From Raphanus sativus (Eukaryota > Streptophyta > Magnoliopsida > Brassicales > Brassicaceae), in NCBI RefSeq assembly GCF_000801105.2, contig NC_079511.1, forward strand, positions 14,903,792-14,967,791: DNA of 64,000 bases. The letters are read 5' to 3'. The position numbers and the translations under genes are program-made. Below the pieces are notes generated by a model that ran no database searches, was not told the DNA's origin, and saw nothing but the letters and a program-made list of their open reading frames with translations. Position 1 is the stretch's first letter. Every line of letters begins with the position of its first letter. This document shows, in pieces, positions 35,153 through 47,269 of the stretch.

Positions 35153-37332
35153 ATTAAAAACTGAGATCAATATTACCAAATATGATCAAATCATATAATC
35201 TACGAAACTTTCATGTTCTGGTCAAGTCGGTACAAAGTAGGTCATGTCAGAAAGGTTAAAGTGGTTGAATGTTAAAGCAAAGATAAAACTTAACTATCTT
35301 TATGTTTATTTGTTAATAATGTATTGACTGACGTACTTCCGGAGTTGTACATTTCTGGCAAATATCTAATTTGTAAGAAAAAAGCAAACATTTAATTTGT
35401 TTATTTATTATATATAAGGTTAACATTATAAACTATTGAAAACCAATTCATAGTTGTTAAGTGGCTGATGGCTTATCGTGTGGGTTGAAGAAACATGGTT
35501 CAAATTATCCTACAATTAGTAAATGTAAATATTTGAATAAGAAAAAAATTATATTATTTTTCAATTCAAAGAATTAAAAAAATATGAGATTGTCGATGAA
35601 ATTTTAATGTGAAAACTACTCAAATATATATTATTTTAATGTCAAATATCTACTCAAATTTGAACGTCAACTGACTTAATGATTTTCCTTAGACTAAACG
35701 TTGAAGTATGTTTCTAACACAAAATTTTTAATTATGGTAATGCATTTCCCATCTGTCGGTGCATGTGTATGTATAATGTTTTTCTTAGCTACTCAGCTGC
35801 TATATGCATAATAAGACGTAAATTTCATAGTTTGTGACAGAGTTAGAATTAGATCTTAATTATTTAATTTTGCTAGTAGTTGTGATAGTGGTTTGTCATA
35901 TGGATCTCTGTTGTATGTTTGTTAGTATTATTGACATTATTGATACATTTCTATTTCATAATTTATAGATCGTTGATACTTATAATTATTTGTTTTTGCT
36001 AGTAGTTATGATACTGGTTTGTCATATCTCTATTGTACGTTTGTTCGTATTATTGACATTGTTGATAGCTGATACATTTTCACCTCATAATTATTTGATT
36101 TTTCTTGTAGTTATGATAGTGATTTGTTTGATGGATATCTGTTATATGTTTGCTAGTATATATTATTGACACTATTAATACATTTCCTTTCTTTATTATA
36201 AATTAATTAGTATATGATTAATTCAAGAAGACTGTTTGCTCCCACTATTTCACATGCAGACAGTCAGTGCACCACTATAACCCCTAATATAGTGATTAAC
36301 TATATAGAGTAAACTTTTATAATTTAGTAATGTTGAAACTTTGGAAATTTATAGTTCAGATTTACTATTTATATTGTATTAATTTATAAATATTTATTGT
36401 ATATGTATATACAAAGCAACCAAAGCAAGCATATACTAATTTATCCCAAGAACCTTTTTCCCAACTTAATTTATAGTACTTCTGTTTTCTTTTCACATGG
36501 GACTACACTTGGAAGAGTGTTTGTATTAATAAATTGTTAGTTAATAATCGTTACTTTATTTTTAAAATATAAGGAGTAAATGGTTTATCATCCAAATGCA
36601 TTCCCCCGAGCCACTGTTTTAGTAAGATCAACGAGTAATAATACTGACAACAGTATAACTACTAATCTATTTTCAAAAAGATTAACGTTTAATATATATA
36701 AGCAGAAAAATTAAGATAGGGGAGAAATATTGGATTAATTACTCTTGAAGGGAAACTGAGTGAATCACATGGTGCTGTGATCTCTGTCTCTTTTATAGTT
36801 TTAACTTTTATGTTGCAGCATGCAATCGAATCTAGGGACTAGAAACTCCACTCAAGTATAACATCTTTGATCGGTATCAGCTAAATAAGTAGTGTCCTCT
36901 TATTTATCGAAAATCGAGATGCATGTTAGAGCATCTTTATCCATTAGTATCTCAACAAAACTATCTCATAAATAAAATATTATAAATTTTAGATCATCAA
37001 AATAAAATGAACAATTAAATTTAACACATGAGATCATACCAAAATATCTCTCATCTTTTTGTTGGTTCATCGGATAAAAGCCTTATCTTTCACTCACCAG
37101 CTTTTACAAATTTATACATATATAATGTGTAGATACTGTCCTAAAACCTCCAATGGGTAGTTTTTATATCCCCCTAAAAGAAATTATCCGCAGAGATAAG
37201 AAAAGTATAAACATTCTAAAAATATCATCTAATCAGTTAGTTTTTATCATTATAATGTCCGTTTATGATGCTCTTACTTTTACATAACCATTTTTGTTAT
37301 AAAGGATATAAGGGTATTCTACATATTATTAA
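35153..37332. other. Intergenic DNA with a triplicated ~110-bp repeat
   Basis: Three diverged units start near 35861, 35986 and 36090. Each runs from TTATTT-TTTTGCTAGTAGTT through GATA-TGGTTTGTC to TATTGACATT-TTGATACATTT. The rest is AT-rich with no exon-like sequence or transposon end. Confidence 0.55.
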
Positions 37333-37814
37333 TACACCGTAGAAACTCTACGAATTAACATTCGATGAATTAATAAACATTATAAATTAATAAAAAAATT
37401 TGGTTCCAAATTGGGTCAAAATATATGGAAATATAATACAAATCGATAAAAATAATAAGATACTAATTTTTTAAAAGAAATCCTATATATGGTCCTATTA
37501 AATTCATAAATTAGTTTTATACTCAAAATGAAGATACATCTATTTTTTTTTAACATTTCAATATATTTTGATGATATATAGTAAATTTATATCGAAACCA
37601 CATTTAAATTCTACGAAACACAAAAATATACACCAAATAACATATTAAAACACTATGAAAGTCAAATTTGCAAAATTTAATTAATGTATATACGGTAAAA
37701 TCATTTTTTATTTTATAAATAAAATTAAAAAATGAAATTTTGTAAATTAATAACTCTATAAATTATAAAAATATCATAATTCCACATTATTAATTTATAG
37801 AGTTTTTTACTGTA
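37333..37814. mobile_element. Emigrant-like MITE, near full length (482 bp)
   Basis: The left end is TACACCGTAGAAACTCTACG. The right end, on the minus strand, is TACAGTAAAAAACTCTATAA. The size fits the ~540-bp Emigrant of A. thaliana as I recall it. It is non-coding and is the longest of four copies in the window. Confidence 0.65.
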
Positions 37815-38039
37815 AATTAGATTCAAATGGTAATATAGGAAATAACTGTGATACAATATGTCTTAATATCAAAGTATATGTCTGCACCAGTTTTTTTAGT
37901 GTAAGTTTTAAAATTTCATAATAAGAAAATAAAATGTTTCACATAAAATATGTCATGATTATAAGATAACTCTAATAATCAGCTCAATTAACGCGTGAAA
38001 TAAATAAAAACGAATCTGCCTTAATTTTCAAAAGTTCCC

Positions 38040-38101
38040 ATGCGCCATTATCGAGGAGTTGTCAACCTTCATCTCCCTAGATGCTGATGGGCTTATGGCC
38101 G
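38040..38101. other. Coding-like scrap at the edge of the gap
   Basis: CATGCGCCATTATCGAGGAG and following bases are GC-richer than their surroundings and read, on the plus strand, PCAIIEELSTFISLDADGLM without a stop up to the gap. It may be an exon whose rest is lost in the N run. The family is not recognised. Confidence 0.3.
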
Positions 38102-38201
38102 NNNNNNNNNNNNNNNNNNNNNNNNNNNNNNNNNNNNNNNNNNNNNNNNNNNNNNNNNNNNNNNNNNNNNNNNNNNNNNNNNNNNNNNNNNNNNNNNNNN
38201 N
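38102..38201. other. Assembly gap (100 N)
   Basis: 100 N of unknown true size. It lies between the ACO5 side and the SYP24-HSFA1D side of the window, so the order and orientation of those two parts depend on scaffolding. Confidence 0.99.
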
Positions 38202-38884
38202 GAACACTTTTGGTTATTTTTAGATAGATACTTGTGACTACGTTGATAATTTTTAGATATATTCATATTTTTGAATATCTAATATATATAAATATATGTA
38301 AATAATTAACATAAATATGTAATAAGATTTATAAATTTTTGATATTCAAAATATTTAGTTTGGATCAGATTCAGATCTGGTTATCTGGATATTAATTTTA
38401 GATCTATCTAACTATATAATCAATTTTAGTTAAAGACTATCAATTTTCTATTTTAAATATATCAATTTCAAATAAATATATAAATAATATATATTAAATA
38501 ACTCTCTTTAAAATAAATAAATAAATAAATATTAAATTGTTCTATTTCAAAAATATATTGCGTCTAGGTCTTGAGACACAACAGAAACAATGAGAGGACA
38601 TATGACAAAAGGAAACAATACGAAGTAAAAATCTCAGAAGCATAATAGTCCGGTTTAGCCAGCATAGATAATTTATTACCGAACCAAAAATTTTAATTAA
38701 ATATTGTCTATTTTAAAACATGCGTATAAAGAGATCCTGCAAATTTGAAATTACTGAGAAGTAATTGTATAAATGGTGTACATAGTGTCTTGTTTAATAG
38801 ACATTTGTACTGGAAAAATCCATGCATCCTTTTATTTCCTCGCCAGCTCGTTTAATAGATCTGCCATTTTATAGATAGGTACCA

Positions 38885-39171
38885 TTAGACTACATAACAC
38901 CCTGAAGATCGATTGATCATAATCTTTTTCACAGTAGCATTAATCTTAGCACCCTGAAATAAAAATTAAAATATTAGATAATGACAAATTGCGCATACTA
39001 AAGTTTAGTTGAAGCAAAATAAATGATGCCTACGTTAGAGTCGATTAGAACCATCTCAATAGTTAAGCCACCAGCAGCGGAATAACTATTCCACAAATGG
39101 ATGATCTTCACGCGGATCTTCCACATTGACTTGAACGGTTTCAAATCAGACACAGAGGTTATGGCTGCCAT
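38885..39171 (-). pseudogene. Truncated OB-fold (RPA70-like / DUF223) protein fragment
   Basis: Minus-strand exon 39171-39034 encodes MAAITSVSDLKPFKSMWKIR then VKIIHLWNSYSAAGGLTIEM VLIDSN. A GT-AG intron leads to 38953-38885, GAKINATVKKIMINRSSGCY then VV and stop. This is the N-terminal OB fold of the large plant family of RPA1-like nucleic-acid-binding proteins (start, W-K-I-K-x-I-x-L-W and L-I-D-S-x-G-x-x-I-x-A motifs). Only 68 residues remain of several hundred, with no DNA-binding domains B or C. The frame and splice sites are intact, so a short protein could be made, but a Helitron-borne or decayed fragment is more likely. Confidence 0.65.
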
Positions 39172-41362
39172 TTAGAAGAATGAGTGAAGAATGCTTAGGT
39201 TTTCGTTTAGGTTATGACTAATATAGATGAGAGTGCGCCTCTTATATAGTTGTAAAAACCTAAAAACGCTTAAGCATAGTCGGCGATAAAAAGAATTTAA
39301 TGTCATATATTCGTGTCTTGCGCATCACTTGTAGGATATAAATATTTCCATAAGCGAATTTTTAAAAATATATGCAAATCACATTTCATTTATCAACCTT
39401 GCATATCACCCAAGCATACAAAACCGTGATCGATCACGCTCTCAGCTATTCCTTCTATCATACTCAAACCGAAATTGAATTAAGGTTTACATCGGAATAA
39501 GCTTAATAAGATAAGATTTCGGTTTAATATTATAATTGCGATTCAACCAATATATATTAACAGTAAGTCATCGTTTATGGATATAAACATATGCATGGCT
39601 ATAGTTCATGCAAACATAAGAGCTTGAACCTATACCATAACTATAGTTCAACAATAGGCTTTTGGACAATAAGACCAGTATGAGTTTGGACTCAACAGTT
39701 GAAAGATGATATTTTAGCTATAATAGTTAAGAATTTGGAGTGAACTATAGGTATGCAAGATCCGTACTCACATACTTTTAATAATCTTATATGGAACATG
39801 AGATAAGATGGAACTCTGGAGAGTCATTGGGAGCGTGCAGAGGTTTGATGGCACTTGAGCTAGAAGATCGAGAATTAATCTCACATATCGAATACGTTGC
39901 TCTTTTTACTGTAAATAAAATTGTACATTTACAGTAAAAGCTGAAACGAAAAAAATGTTCTCTATGTATAAGTCGATACACCGCAGATGATGATCATAAG
40001 TTATCTTCTTTATCATATCGCAACGCATACCCCTGAACACCACACAAGTCACTCCTCAAACCATAAACACCATCATCAGCAAGCGTATGGTGCACTTCAT
40101 TTATGAAAGATGGTCATATACTCCGATCCAAAGAACTTGACAGGAGACTGGATTGGTCCCTCGGTCGGCAGCTACACTGACGTTTTCTGTGCACCATATT
40201 CTTCGAACAAGTAAGCGATCTCAACCACGGATACATCGCTGGTTTCAAACGTGAACCCATTTGCCTTCTCTCTCACCTCGCTCTCATCCATCTCAACAGC
40301 AATCGTGTCTGCGGCACTCTCTCTTCATTCTTGTAACTTCTTTCAGTCGCAGCACCAGCGAACTATAGTTATTATTCAACTATTTTAATTATCTACGCTT
40401 TCCAAGAGTAAGCTTAAACGTAGGAGACGACATGTGTCAATGATAATACACGAGATCCCATAGATAATTTTCATTCCCGCAGATGAGTTTAACGTCAAAG
40501 CAAAATAGGAATGGAAATAATAACAAAGAAAATTGCTGTCGAGAAAGAAGCTTAGTTCTCGATTTGATGGTTGGGTAATAGTTGTAGACCGAGAACTAAA
40601 CTAAAAATCAGTGTAGAGAACAAAATGTGTGATGCAAGTAAATTTTTAATATAAAGGACAAAGAAGTTTTGTAGTATATAGTCCTATATACAATCGAAGA
40701 CTATGAAAAACATAAAGTTTCTTCTTCGTACACGTCTCAAATCTTCTCCTTCTCTCTTACAATCTTCCACAGTTACTACTATGTTTCTGCTCATCCCTTA
40801 TCTCTCCCTGTTTGCAAACGGCAACCTCACCACGGATTTCGAGGCGAGTTTGGCCTTCGCAACTGGAGTTCCAGCCAATATAATGTTCTCACTAACTTTT
40901 GTCCCCCTCGTCTACGGTAAGTGCTGCCACATCGATCTCAGATCAAGAACCCGCGACAGGAGACGGCAAGACTCGAAGGGAGAGAATGATGACTCGGGTC
41001 CATCCATCGTCGACAAGAAATCCTTCTAAGTGTTTCTGGTTCGTGGTAATGAGTTTGCTACGATCTTTATCTCCTTGCTGAGATGGGGATTCAAACTATA
41101 TGTTGTTATTGTGGTTGTTTCTTGTCGACGATGTCAAGAGAAATTGTTCGAGAATGTCAAGAGAAACTGTTCGAGCATGCAAAAAAAAATCGTTAAGTTT
41201 CTTGACATTGAAACAAATAAGGAAAGAAAGCGACGCATTAAATGATCCGTTTTTCTTAAACTCCCTCACAGAGCGACACGTGGATCCGAGGCTTCTCATG
41301 CATTCTCACCAAAATCGTTTAGGGAAAGCCTTAAAAATGCTTCTCCTTTAATATATAGGGGA
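39172..41362 (-). mobile_element. Helitron 5' part with gene-like fragments
   Basis: The minus-strand 5' end at 41362 begins TCCCCTATATATTAAAGGAG and is preceded on that strand by A, the canonical context. Leftward lie GC-richer, gene-like pieces. One on the minus strand near 40185-40320 reads VEMDESEVREKANGFTFETS then DVSVVEIAYLFEEYG before a stop. A plus-strand frame at 40703-41029 (108 codons) contains YLSLFANGNLTTDFEASLAF and ends in a basic tail after a GT donor-like site. Neither is recognised. The 3' end was not found and may lie beyond the gap. Confidence 0.5.
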
Positions 41363-41380
41363 TTCGGAAAATTGAATGCG

Positions 41381-41562
41381 TAAGGTTAGTTAATATCATT
41401 AGATTTGAAAGATTTGAAAGTAGTAACTATTGCTTAGAAATATGATTTTTAGAATGTAATTTCATTTAGGAAATATAATAAATTTCTGGTTTTGATTTTG
41501 TTTTACGATAATATCTACTATACTTTCAAATCTTTCAAATCTAATGATATTAACTAACCTTA
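41381..41562. mobile_element. 182-bp MITE with perfect 42-bp terminal inverted repeats
   Basis: Bases 41381-41422 are the exact inverse of 41521-41562 (outer end TAAGGTTAGTTAATATCATT). If the outermost TA pair is the target duplication, it would be a Tc1/mariner-type MITE with 40-bp arms. The 98-bp core is AT-rich. The element sits 18 bp outside a Helitron 5' end. Confidence 0.85.
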
Positions 41563-42107
41563 CACATCATAATTTGGTCTATTTAATTAGGCGGGTTTAA
41601 CTTTCAAACGATGGTATGCATGTTGGTCTTAATATTGATCATAATATATAGCATGATACAAATCATGATACAAAACTGAGAAACCAAAAGACACATGAAA
41701 ACAATATTGATATGAGATTAATAATTCTAGGCTTTAAAAATCTTGATATATAATGGATTACGATTATGTGGTTAAGTATCACATTCCACCAAGGAATATT
41801 TCGTATTATTCCATAGTATTTTTATACACCTGCCGTAGCATTTTTTTATTTACTACCTTAGGTTTGTTCTGGTTTTGTTCGAGTTATATAAGGTTTATGC
41901 TGGTCAAATTTAATTAATTAGATGGTCTAGTTTAGTTATGGTTTAGTGAATTTATGGTATAGCGAAGTAATGGGCTTGAAAACAAACACGATTTTTAATG
42001 AAAAAATGATAAAACTATTGTGTTTTAAAAGTAGTGGCATAAAGATGTAATTTTTGTGGAGAAATCAGGGTTAAGTACTATTTGTACTTCAGTTTTAATA
42101 GATTAGA
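41563..42107 (-). mobile_element. Helitron 5' end abutting another Helitron
   Basis: The minus-strand 5' terminus at 42107 is TCTAATCTATTAAAACTGAA, followed by GTACTTAACCC and ATGCCACTACTTTTAAAACA. This is the same opening as the elements with 5' ends at 1450 and 3616. It directly touches the CTAG of the element that starts at 42108. Its 3' end was not identified, so the left border is arbitrary. Confidence 0.55.
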
Positions 42108-44250
42108 CTAGATTTTGACCCGCGCTTTTAAAGCGCGGGATATCTTATGATGTAAAATTCTTTAACAATATTATAAAATGCATGGTATGTTGTCTATTTA
42201 ACTTTTTCCATTTTAATCCGCATTTTTAAAACTCAATCTAGACCCGTATTCAATTTGTACTCACGATCTAACCGGTAAATCTATTAATCCGATATATAAT
42301 TTAGCTTGAGTTTTAAGAAATAACCATTATTTAAAACTTCAATAAACCAGCAAAATAGCAAAAACCCGATGCTACCAGTTTAATTGAGAAATGATCGGTG
42401 TGTAATCCAATTTGATTTAACTTGTTATTTTTTAATTTAAAATATACTCTCAATGTTTTCATTAGATATTTAAATACTTAACCATTTTAATTTTATTGTA
42501 CTTTTTATTATATGTGGTAACTCCACCTGTTACAAAAACTGTTTAATTGTTTTTTATATTTTATGTGAAACAAAAAATATAGAAAATATATTTAAAAATT
42601 TAGTAAATTTTTAACATGATTTTAATTGTATTTTTAATATTGATATATATAATTATATATTGAATTGATTAAACTATTGACATACATTTTACTTGCAGCC
42701 GACCCAATAACCAAATGACTAAAGCAGTCGGGTACAAAGTCTGCATAAATTTAAAAAACAGTGACTTAAACATATTTTTACTTTTTATAATTTTTATAAT
42801 TTACAATTTTATTAAATTTGAACAAAATGATATATGATTTTATATACTAATACCGCGTATATTGATCATATATCTCGAAAGCTGATATAATTTATTGGTT
42901 ATTTCAGATCTTAATATTATTTGAATACATTGAGTATTAGTAGGATAGTGTCGATCTATTAATTTTAGTAGTTAAGTAGGATTTTCTATTTGTGAAAAAA
43001 GTTATTAGGATATTTTTTCTAACGTATAAGACTTATTTTATGATTATTTGTAATCTTATGTAGTATTTAGAAGTTATCATTTTTTAAAAAATTGTCGAAT
43101 ATACTAAAAACTCTTAATGTATTAAAATTCATTAATTATTTTATGTTGCATATTAATAGGAAAATAGTATCTGCAGTGTACCAAATTTTCCATATTAATA
43201 GGAACTATATCTTCTCAATTTAAATAGTTACCATAATATTTGATTTTAAAAATTAAATGATAATGGCACTCATGTAAATAGTTTGAAAAGGCAAGGGGAA
43301 GTCTGAAAAAGTGCTGCTGTTTTAATTGTATTGATGACTAAAGAAATGATATTTATCCGTTACTATAATTGCGTAACAAAAATTCTGTATTTTTTAAGAC
43401 TCATCATGTTATTAGTTTATCATAATTAAAAGTCACAAAGTACGACAGTAATAATAACATCTCAGTTTCAATTGGTTACTATCTATAAATCGAAATAAAT
43501 ATAAATCGGTTTACAAAATGAAATTGGTTTAAAATAAAATTCGGTTTAGATAACTAAACCAAATGATAAAAAAAAATCAACCCTAAAAAATAAGCGGCCA
43601 TGCCTTGCCTCCGCCACGCAGTAGCCACTACGACCACAGCTGGTCTTGTCTCCTCCCCCATCAAGCTTCTTCTGCATCCTCCCCCATCAAGCTTCTTCTG
43701 CATCCTCCACCTTCCTTTACCAAAAACAAACAAAAATCAGATCAAAGAGAGAGACAAAGACAGAGACAGAGAGAGATATGTCGAACCGTGGTAGAGTGGT
43801 GGGGAGACGGCGAGCGTGATATCAAATGGAGGAAGAGGATTCATCAAAAGACAGAGAGACCACTCATTCAGCATGCACCAAAATCAATGCCACGCAGAAG
43901 AGAGATGATGGAAGTCAAACTTATAATAGACCACCATTAACTGAGGCGGTAGAGAAGATGGAGAAAGATGAAGGCAGAGATTTTGCGAGGGTGGAGAGAC
44001 ATGGAGAAGAGATCTTCTAACGAAAGAGAAGAGAGGAGATGTTGAGGCCAGCAGTGAAGAAAGCTTATGTATGAAGATCTGAAGAAAAGGAACAGCTTTG
44101 GTCCATCGGATCCAGTCTCGTCCGACGGTGAAAAGCTTGATCCCCGTGCTTCCGAATCAGCCAATAGGATTTTTTTTGGTTGTTATACTTTATTTTCTCA
44201 ACTGACAGAATAAGTTTTATTCTTTAATGTTAGTTGTTTTAGAATTCTTG
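42108..44250 (-). mobile_element. Helitron 3' end with a gene-like GC-rich insert
   Basis: CTAG at 42108-42111 with hairpin CCCGCGCTTTAAAAGCGCGG on the minus strand. Rightward, AT-rich DNA leads to a GC-richer block at 43590-44165 with GAGA repeats, an exact 26-bp tandem repeat (43651-43702) and open frames on both strands (for example plus 43826-44020, MEEEDSSKDRETTHSACTKI). The block ends in CAGCCAATAGG, as in Helitron subterminal DNA. I do not recognise the captured gene. The 5' terminus is uncertain. Confidence 0.5.
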
Positions 44251-44379
44251 TTTCTAATTTCATTTTGACAGCGAGAAAATTTTGGTTTCTAATTTTTCTT
44301 TAGTTTTAATGTTTATTATAAGTTTTATTGTCGATCAAATTTTTTTTTTAATTAAAATTACAAGTTTACTTCACTCAGA

Positions 44380-44900
44380 GTACATGTTATATAGTTCTAG
44401 AAATGAAAAATATATTTAGATATGGAATTTGTGATATATGATTTGGAGTTTGAGGTTTAAGTTTAAAATTTAGAAAATATTTTAAAATAGTTTGAAGTAT
44501 GTGATATAACTTAATGTCTTTGGATATACAAATATATGGTTTGGAGTATATGTAAGGTTAACAGTTTGAGTTTAAAAACTTGGGATTAAATATTTTAAGA
44601 GAATAAATTTTGAGTTTCTATTGAAGATTTAGAGTTTAAGTTTAAAATATTATATTTGAAATTTAAGTTTATGATATATGGTTTGATGTAGTTTAGGGTA
44701 TATATTTGAGATTTGGACTTAACTTATATGATTTGAGATTAAGTGTTTGGAGTATATATGTTTAAATTTTTAAAATATATGTTTGAAGTTAAAGTTTAAG
44801 AATTAATTTCTAATTTTAAAAGATCAAATTAATTGTTTTGTATGTAAGTTTAAGTTTAGGGTTTAAATTTAGGGATTAGTGCATAGAATTAAAGTTTTGT
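44380..44900. repeat. Degenerate GTTTAAGTTTAA-type repeat block
   Basis: Short units such as TTTGGAGTTTGAGG, GGTTTAAGTTTAAAA and ATATATGGTTTGGAG recur many times with changes. It is non-coding, probably the interior of an old transposon. Confidence 0.5.
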
Positions 44901-44959
44901 ATTCAACCACAAAAGAAAAATGGATAAACCATGGTTAAAACTGGAGCAACATAAATAAA

Positions 44960-45346
44960 CCTTGCAAGATCACCCAAATAATTTTGCTTTAAAAGTTACG
45001 ACATTTTTTATTTGTTATCGTTTTCAATGCATTGATCACCAACATTTAGTTTATATATCGTCATAAATGGAGACATAGCATTTAGTCACATATGTTGTTG
45101 CTATGGTAACGATAAATATAGTTACAATTATGTCACATTTTTTGTCTAATTTATTTTTGTCATATTTACGTCGCTAAATGTGACATAATTTGGTTACGAC
45201 ATAACTTGTCACAATATTGTGACCAAATAGCTACTATTTTCTGACATAAAAGATTAGTCATAAATCAGTGTCTGTTATGTCACAAATATGTGACTAAAAA
45301 CTTCAGTCTCAAAAAGTCGTAACAATATCTCTTTTTTCTTGTAGTG
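44960..45346 (-). mobile_element. CACTA-type transposon right end (truncated)
   Basis: It ends TTTTCTTGTAGTG at 45346, the inverse of CACTACAAGAAAA. The ~380 bp before it are rich in GTCACA, TGTGAC and GTTACGAC words in both senses, as in subterminal repeats. TAT follows the terminus, the same three bases that precede the left end at 7991. No coding sequence is present. Confidence 0.7.
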
Positions 45347-46606
45347 TATGCACAGAACAATTCTATCTATCAAAACAATTCAAATAAAATGACAATATTG
45401 GGGAAAATATTTTTCTTTAAAAAAATGGGCATATCTTATAATACTTTTAAATGTTTAGGAAAAAAAGTTGAGTTATTGTGTTGACTGGTAATATATATAA
45501 ATATACCTTGCCAAGGAGGTGATAGATACTTCTCTTACAAATACACTGAGCTCTAATATAAGTCCACAACTGGTTCGCTTATTTTTTTTTTTAATAAATC
45601 AAACCGAAAAAAATAAAAAAAAATAATAAAAATACCTTTATGACCCCCTCTCACCGGTTCGTTGATGGGGTTGTTCTTATACATTGATGTCTTCACTTTC
45701 CTCGAAAAGAGAAGAGTATGTGACAAATAAAATAGTGGCAGTTTCGTAAATCAATCATCACGTTAGAACAAATTATATTCAAAAAATATTTTTCGATCTA
45801 TTCAAACAATATTTAAACAACTGTCAATAAAAGTTTTTTCCATCATTTTTTTTTTCTTTTGCAATGACAAAACCATATAAAACACCTATTAAAAAATTTA
45901 TCACTTTTTATAGATATTGGTTATCCAAAACATATAAAACAACTGTTAAACAAAATCATAAAAATACATGATATAAATTTCATAGAGAAACACATATCTT
46001 AGAACAATAAATATGTAAAAATAAAAAATTAAAACAATATTATTACTATGTCATTTTTGTACATAATAATGATATGCCAATTTTGAGTGTTCAATTTTTA
46101 AAAAACCTTATCTTAAAATTAATTTTTATATCTAAAAATAAATAAAAATGTAATCTTATCATAACTTATTAGTAACCAAAAAAATGTTTTATCAATAAAT
46201 CTATTTTCCTATTACCATTGTCTCATTTTCTTCAAATGACATAATACAAATTTCATTAAAGTCTAAAGAATTAAACTTTTCAATTTTATAAAATAGTAAA
46301 AACTATGATTTATTTAATAGTAATTTCAAAAATATTTTTTTTAGCGGATCATAGGTTAATAGATTTTTAATTACAATTCTTTTTATTAAAATGAACCAGA
46401 TTATACACATATCACTGGATTGATCGGTTCAATCATAGCTCTGGGTCGGATATGAAAGCACTATTTGAGAATTGAATTTCATAATAGAATAACGTTTTTG
46501 AAACATAAATAGAAAATTTAAAAAGAATTTATTTTTATTTATAAATTCAGTCAAATTTTATATAAAAAAATATATCCGCGCTTTTAAAGCGCGGGTTAAA
46601 ATCTAG
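45347..46606 (+). mobile_element. Helitron 3' end and AT-rich DNA
   Basis: The 3' end has hairpin CCGCGCTTTTAAAGCGCGG, spacer GTTAAAAT and CTAG at 46603-46606, then T. The 5' end was not recognised, so the left border is only the CACTA end. The interior is AT-rich, with no gene. Confidence 0.55.
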
Positions 46607-46752
46607 TATCTCTTTAAAATAATATAATTTTATAGTTCCAAATTGAATTTTCGGCTTAATTAATATATCGATAAATTAATATTTCTATAAATTAATAAAA
46701 AATTACAGTTTTGATGTAGTCCCAACATTATTAATTTATAGAGATTTCAATG
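46607..46752. mobile_element. Emigrant-like MITE, left end missing
   Basis: It shares ATATCGATAAATTAATA, GATGTAGTCCCAACATTATT and the right end ATTTATAGAGATTTCAATGA with the other Emigrant-like copies. Its left end is replaced by the Helitron 3' end at 46606, so the Helitron probably inserted into the MITE. Confidence 0.6.
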
Positions 46753-47269
46753 AATATAACCATATTCACATCTTTGAAGAAAGATACTAAAAGCTTAACA
46801 ATCATATTCGCAGTCATGCTTAAGTCTGGCTTTTGATGATCTTATCTATCTGCAAAGGTTGGATGAATTTGTAAGGGATTTCTATAGCGGAAAGTACATC
46901 AAAAAGTGTTTGGTTGGCTAATATTAGAATAAGCACGCTTAATTATATAAAATATAAAATGTACCTCATATAATCTTTGAAATGTGGACTTCATATAATT
47001 TTAAAAAAATTGAATAGTCTGAAATTCAAACTTTATACATGTTTGAACTTTATACCGCTGTAAAAACCTTTAAATTTTAACCACTAGAATACGGTGGAAG
47101 CTTTTAGTATGATTAGTTTTCACTAATATACAAGAAATCATGTAGTTAGTTTCAACAATCAACATGTTCGTGAGATCTTTCAATACTCAAACACCATAAA
47201 TTAATAGTTAAATTCAAGAAGTACGAATATGCGAACCGAAGTTGGAGATGGACATAACAAAGATTGAGA
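46753..47269. other. Intergenic DNA, no gene seen
   Basis: AT-rich, with short more balanced stretches (46795-46915). No transposon end or reading frame could be supported. Confidence 0.35.
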
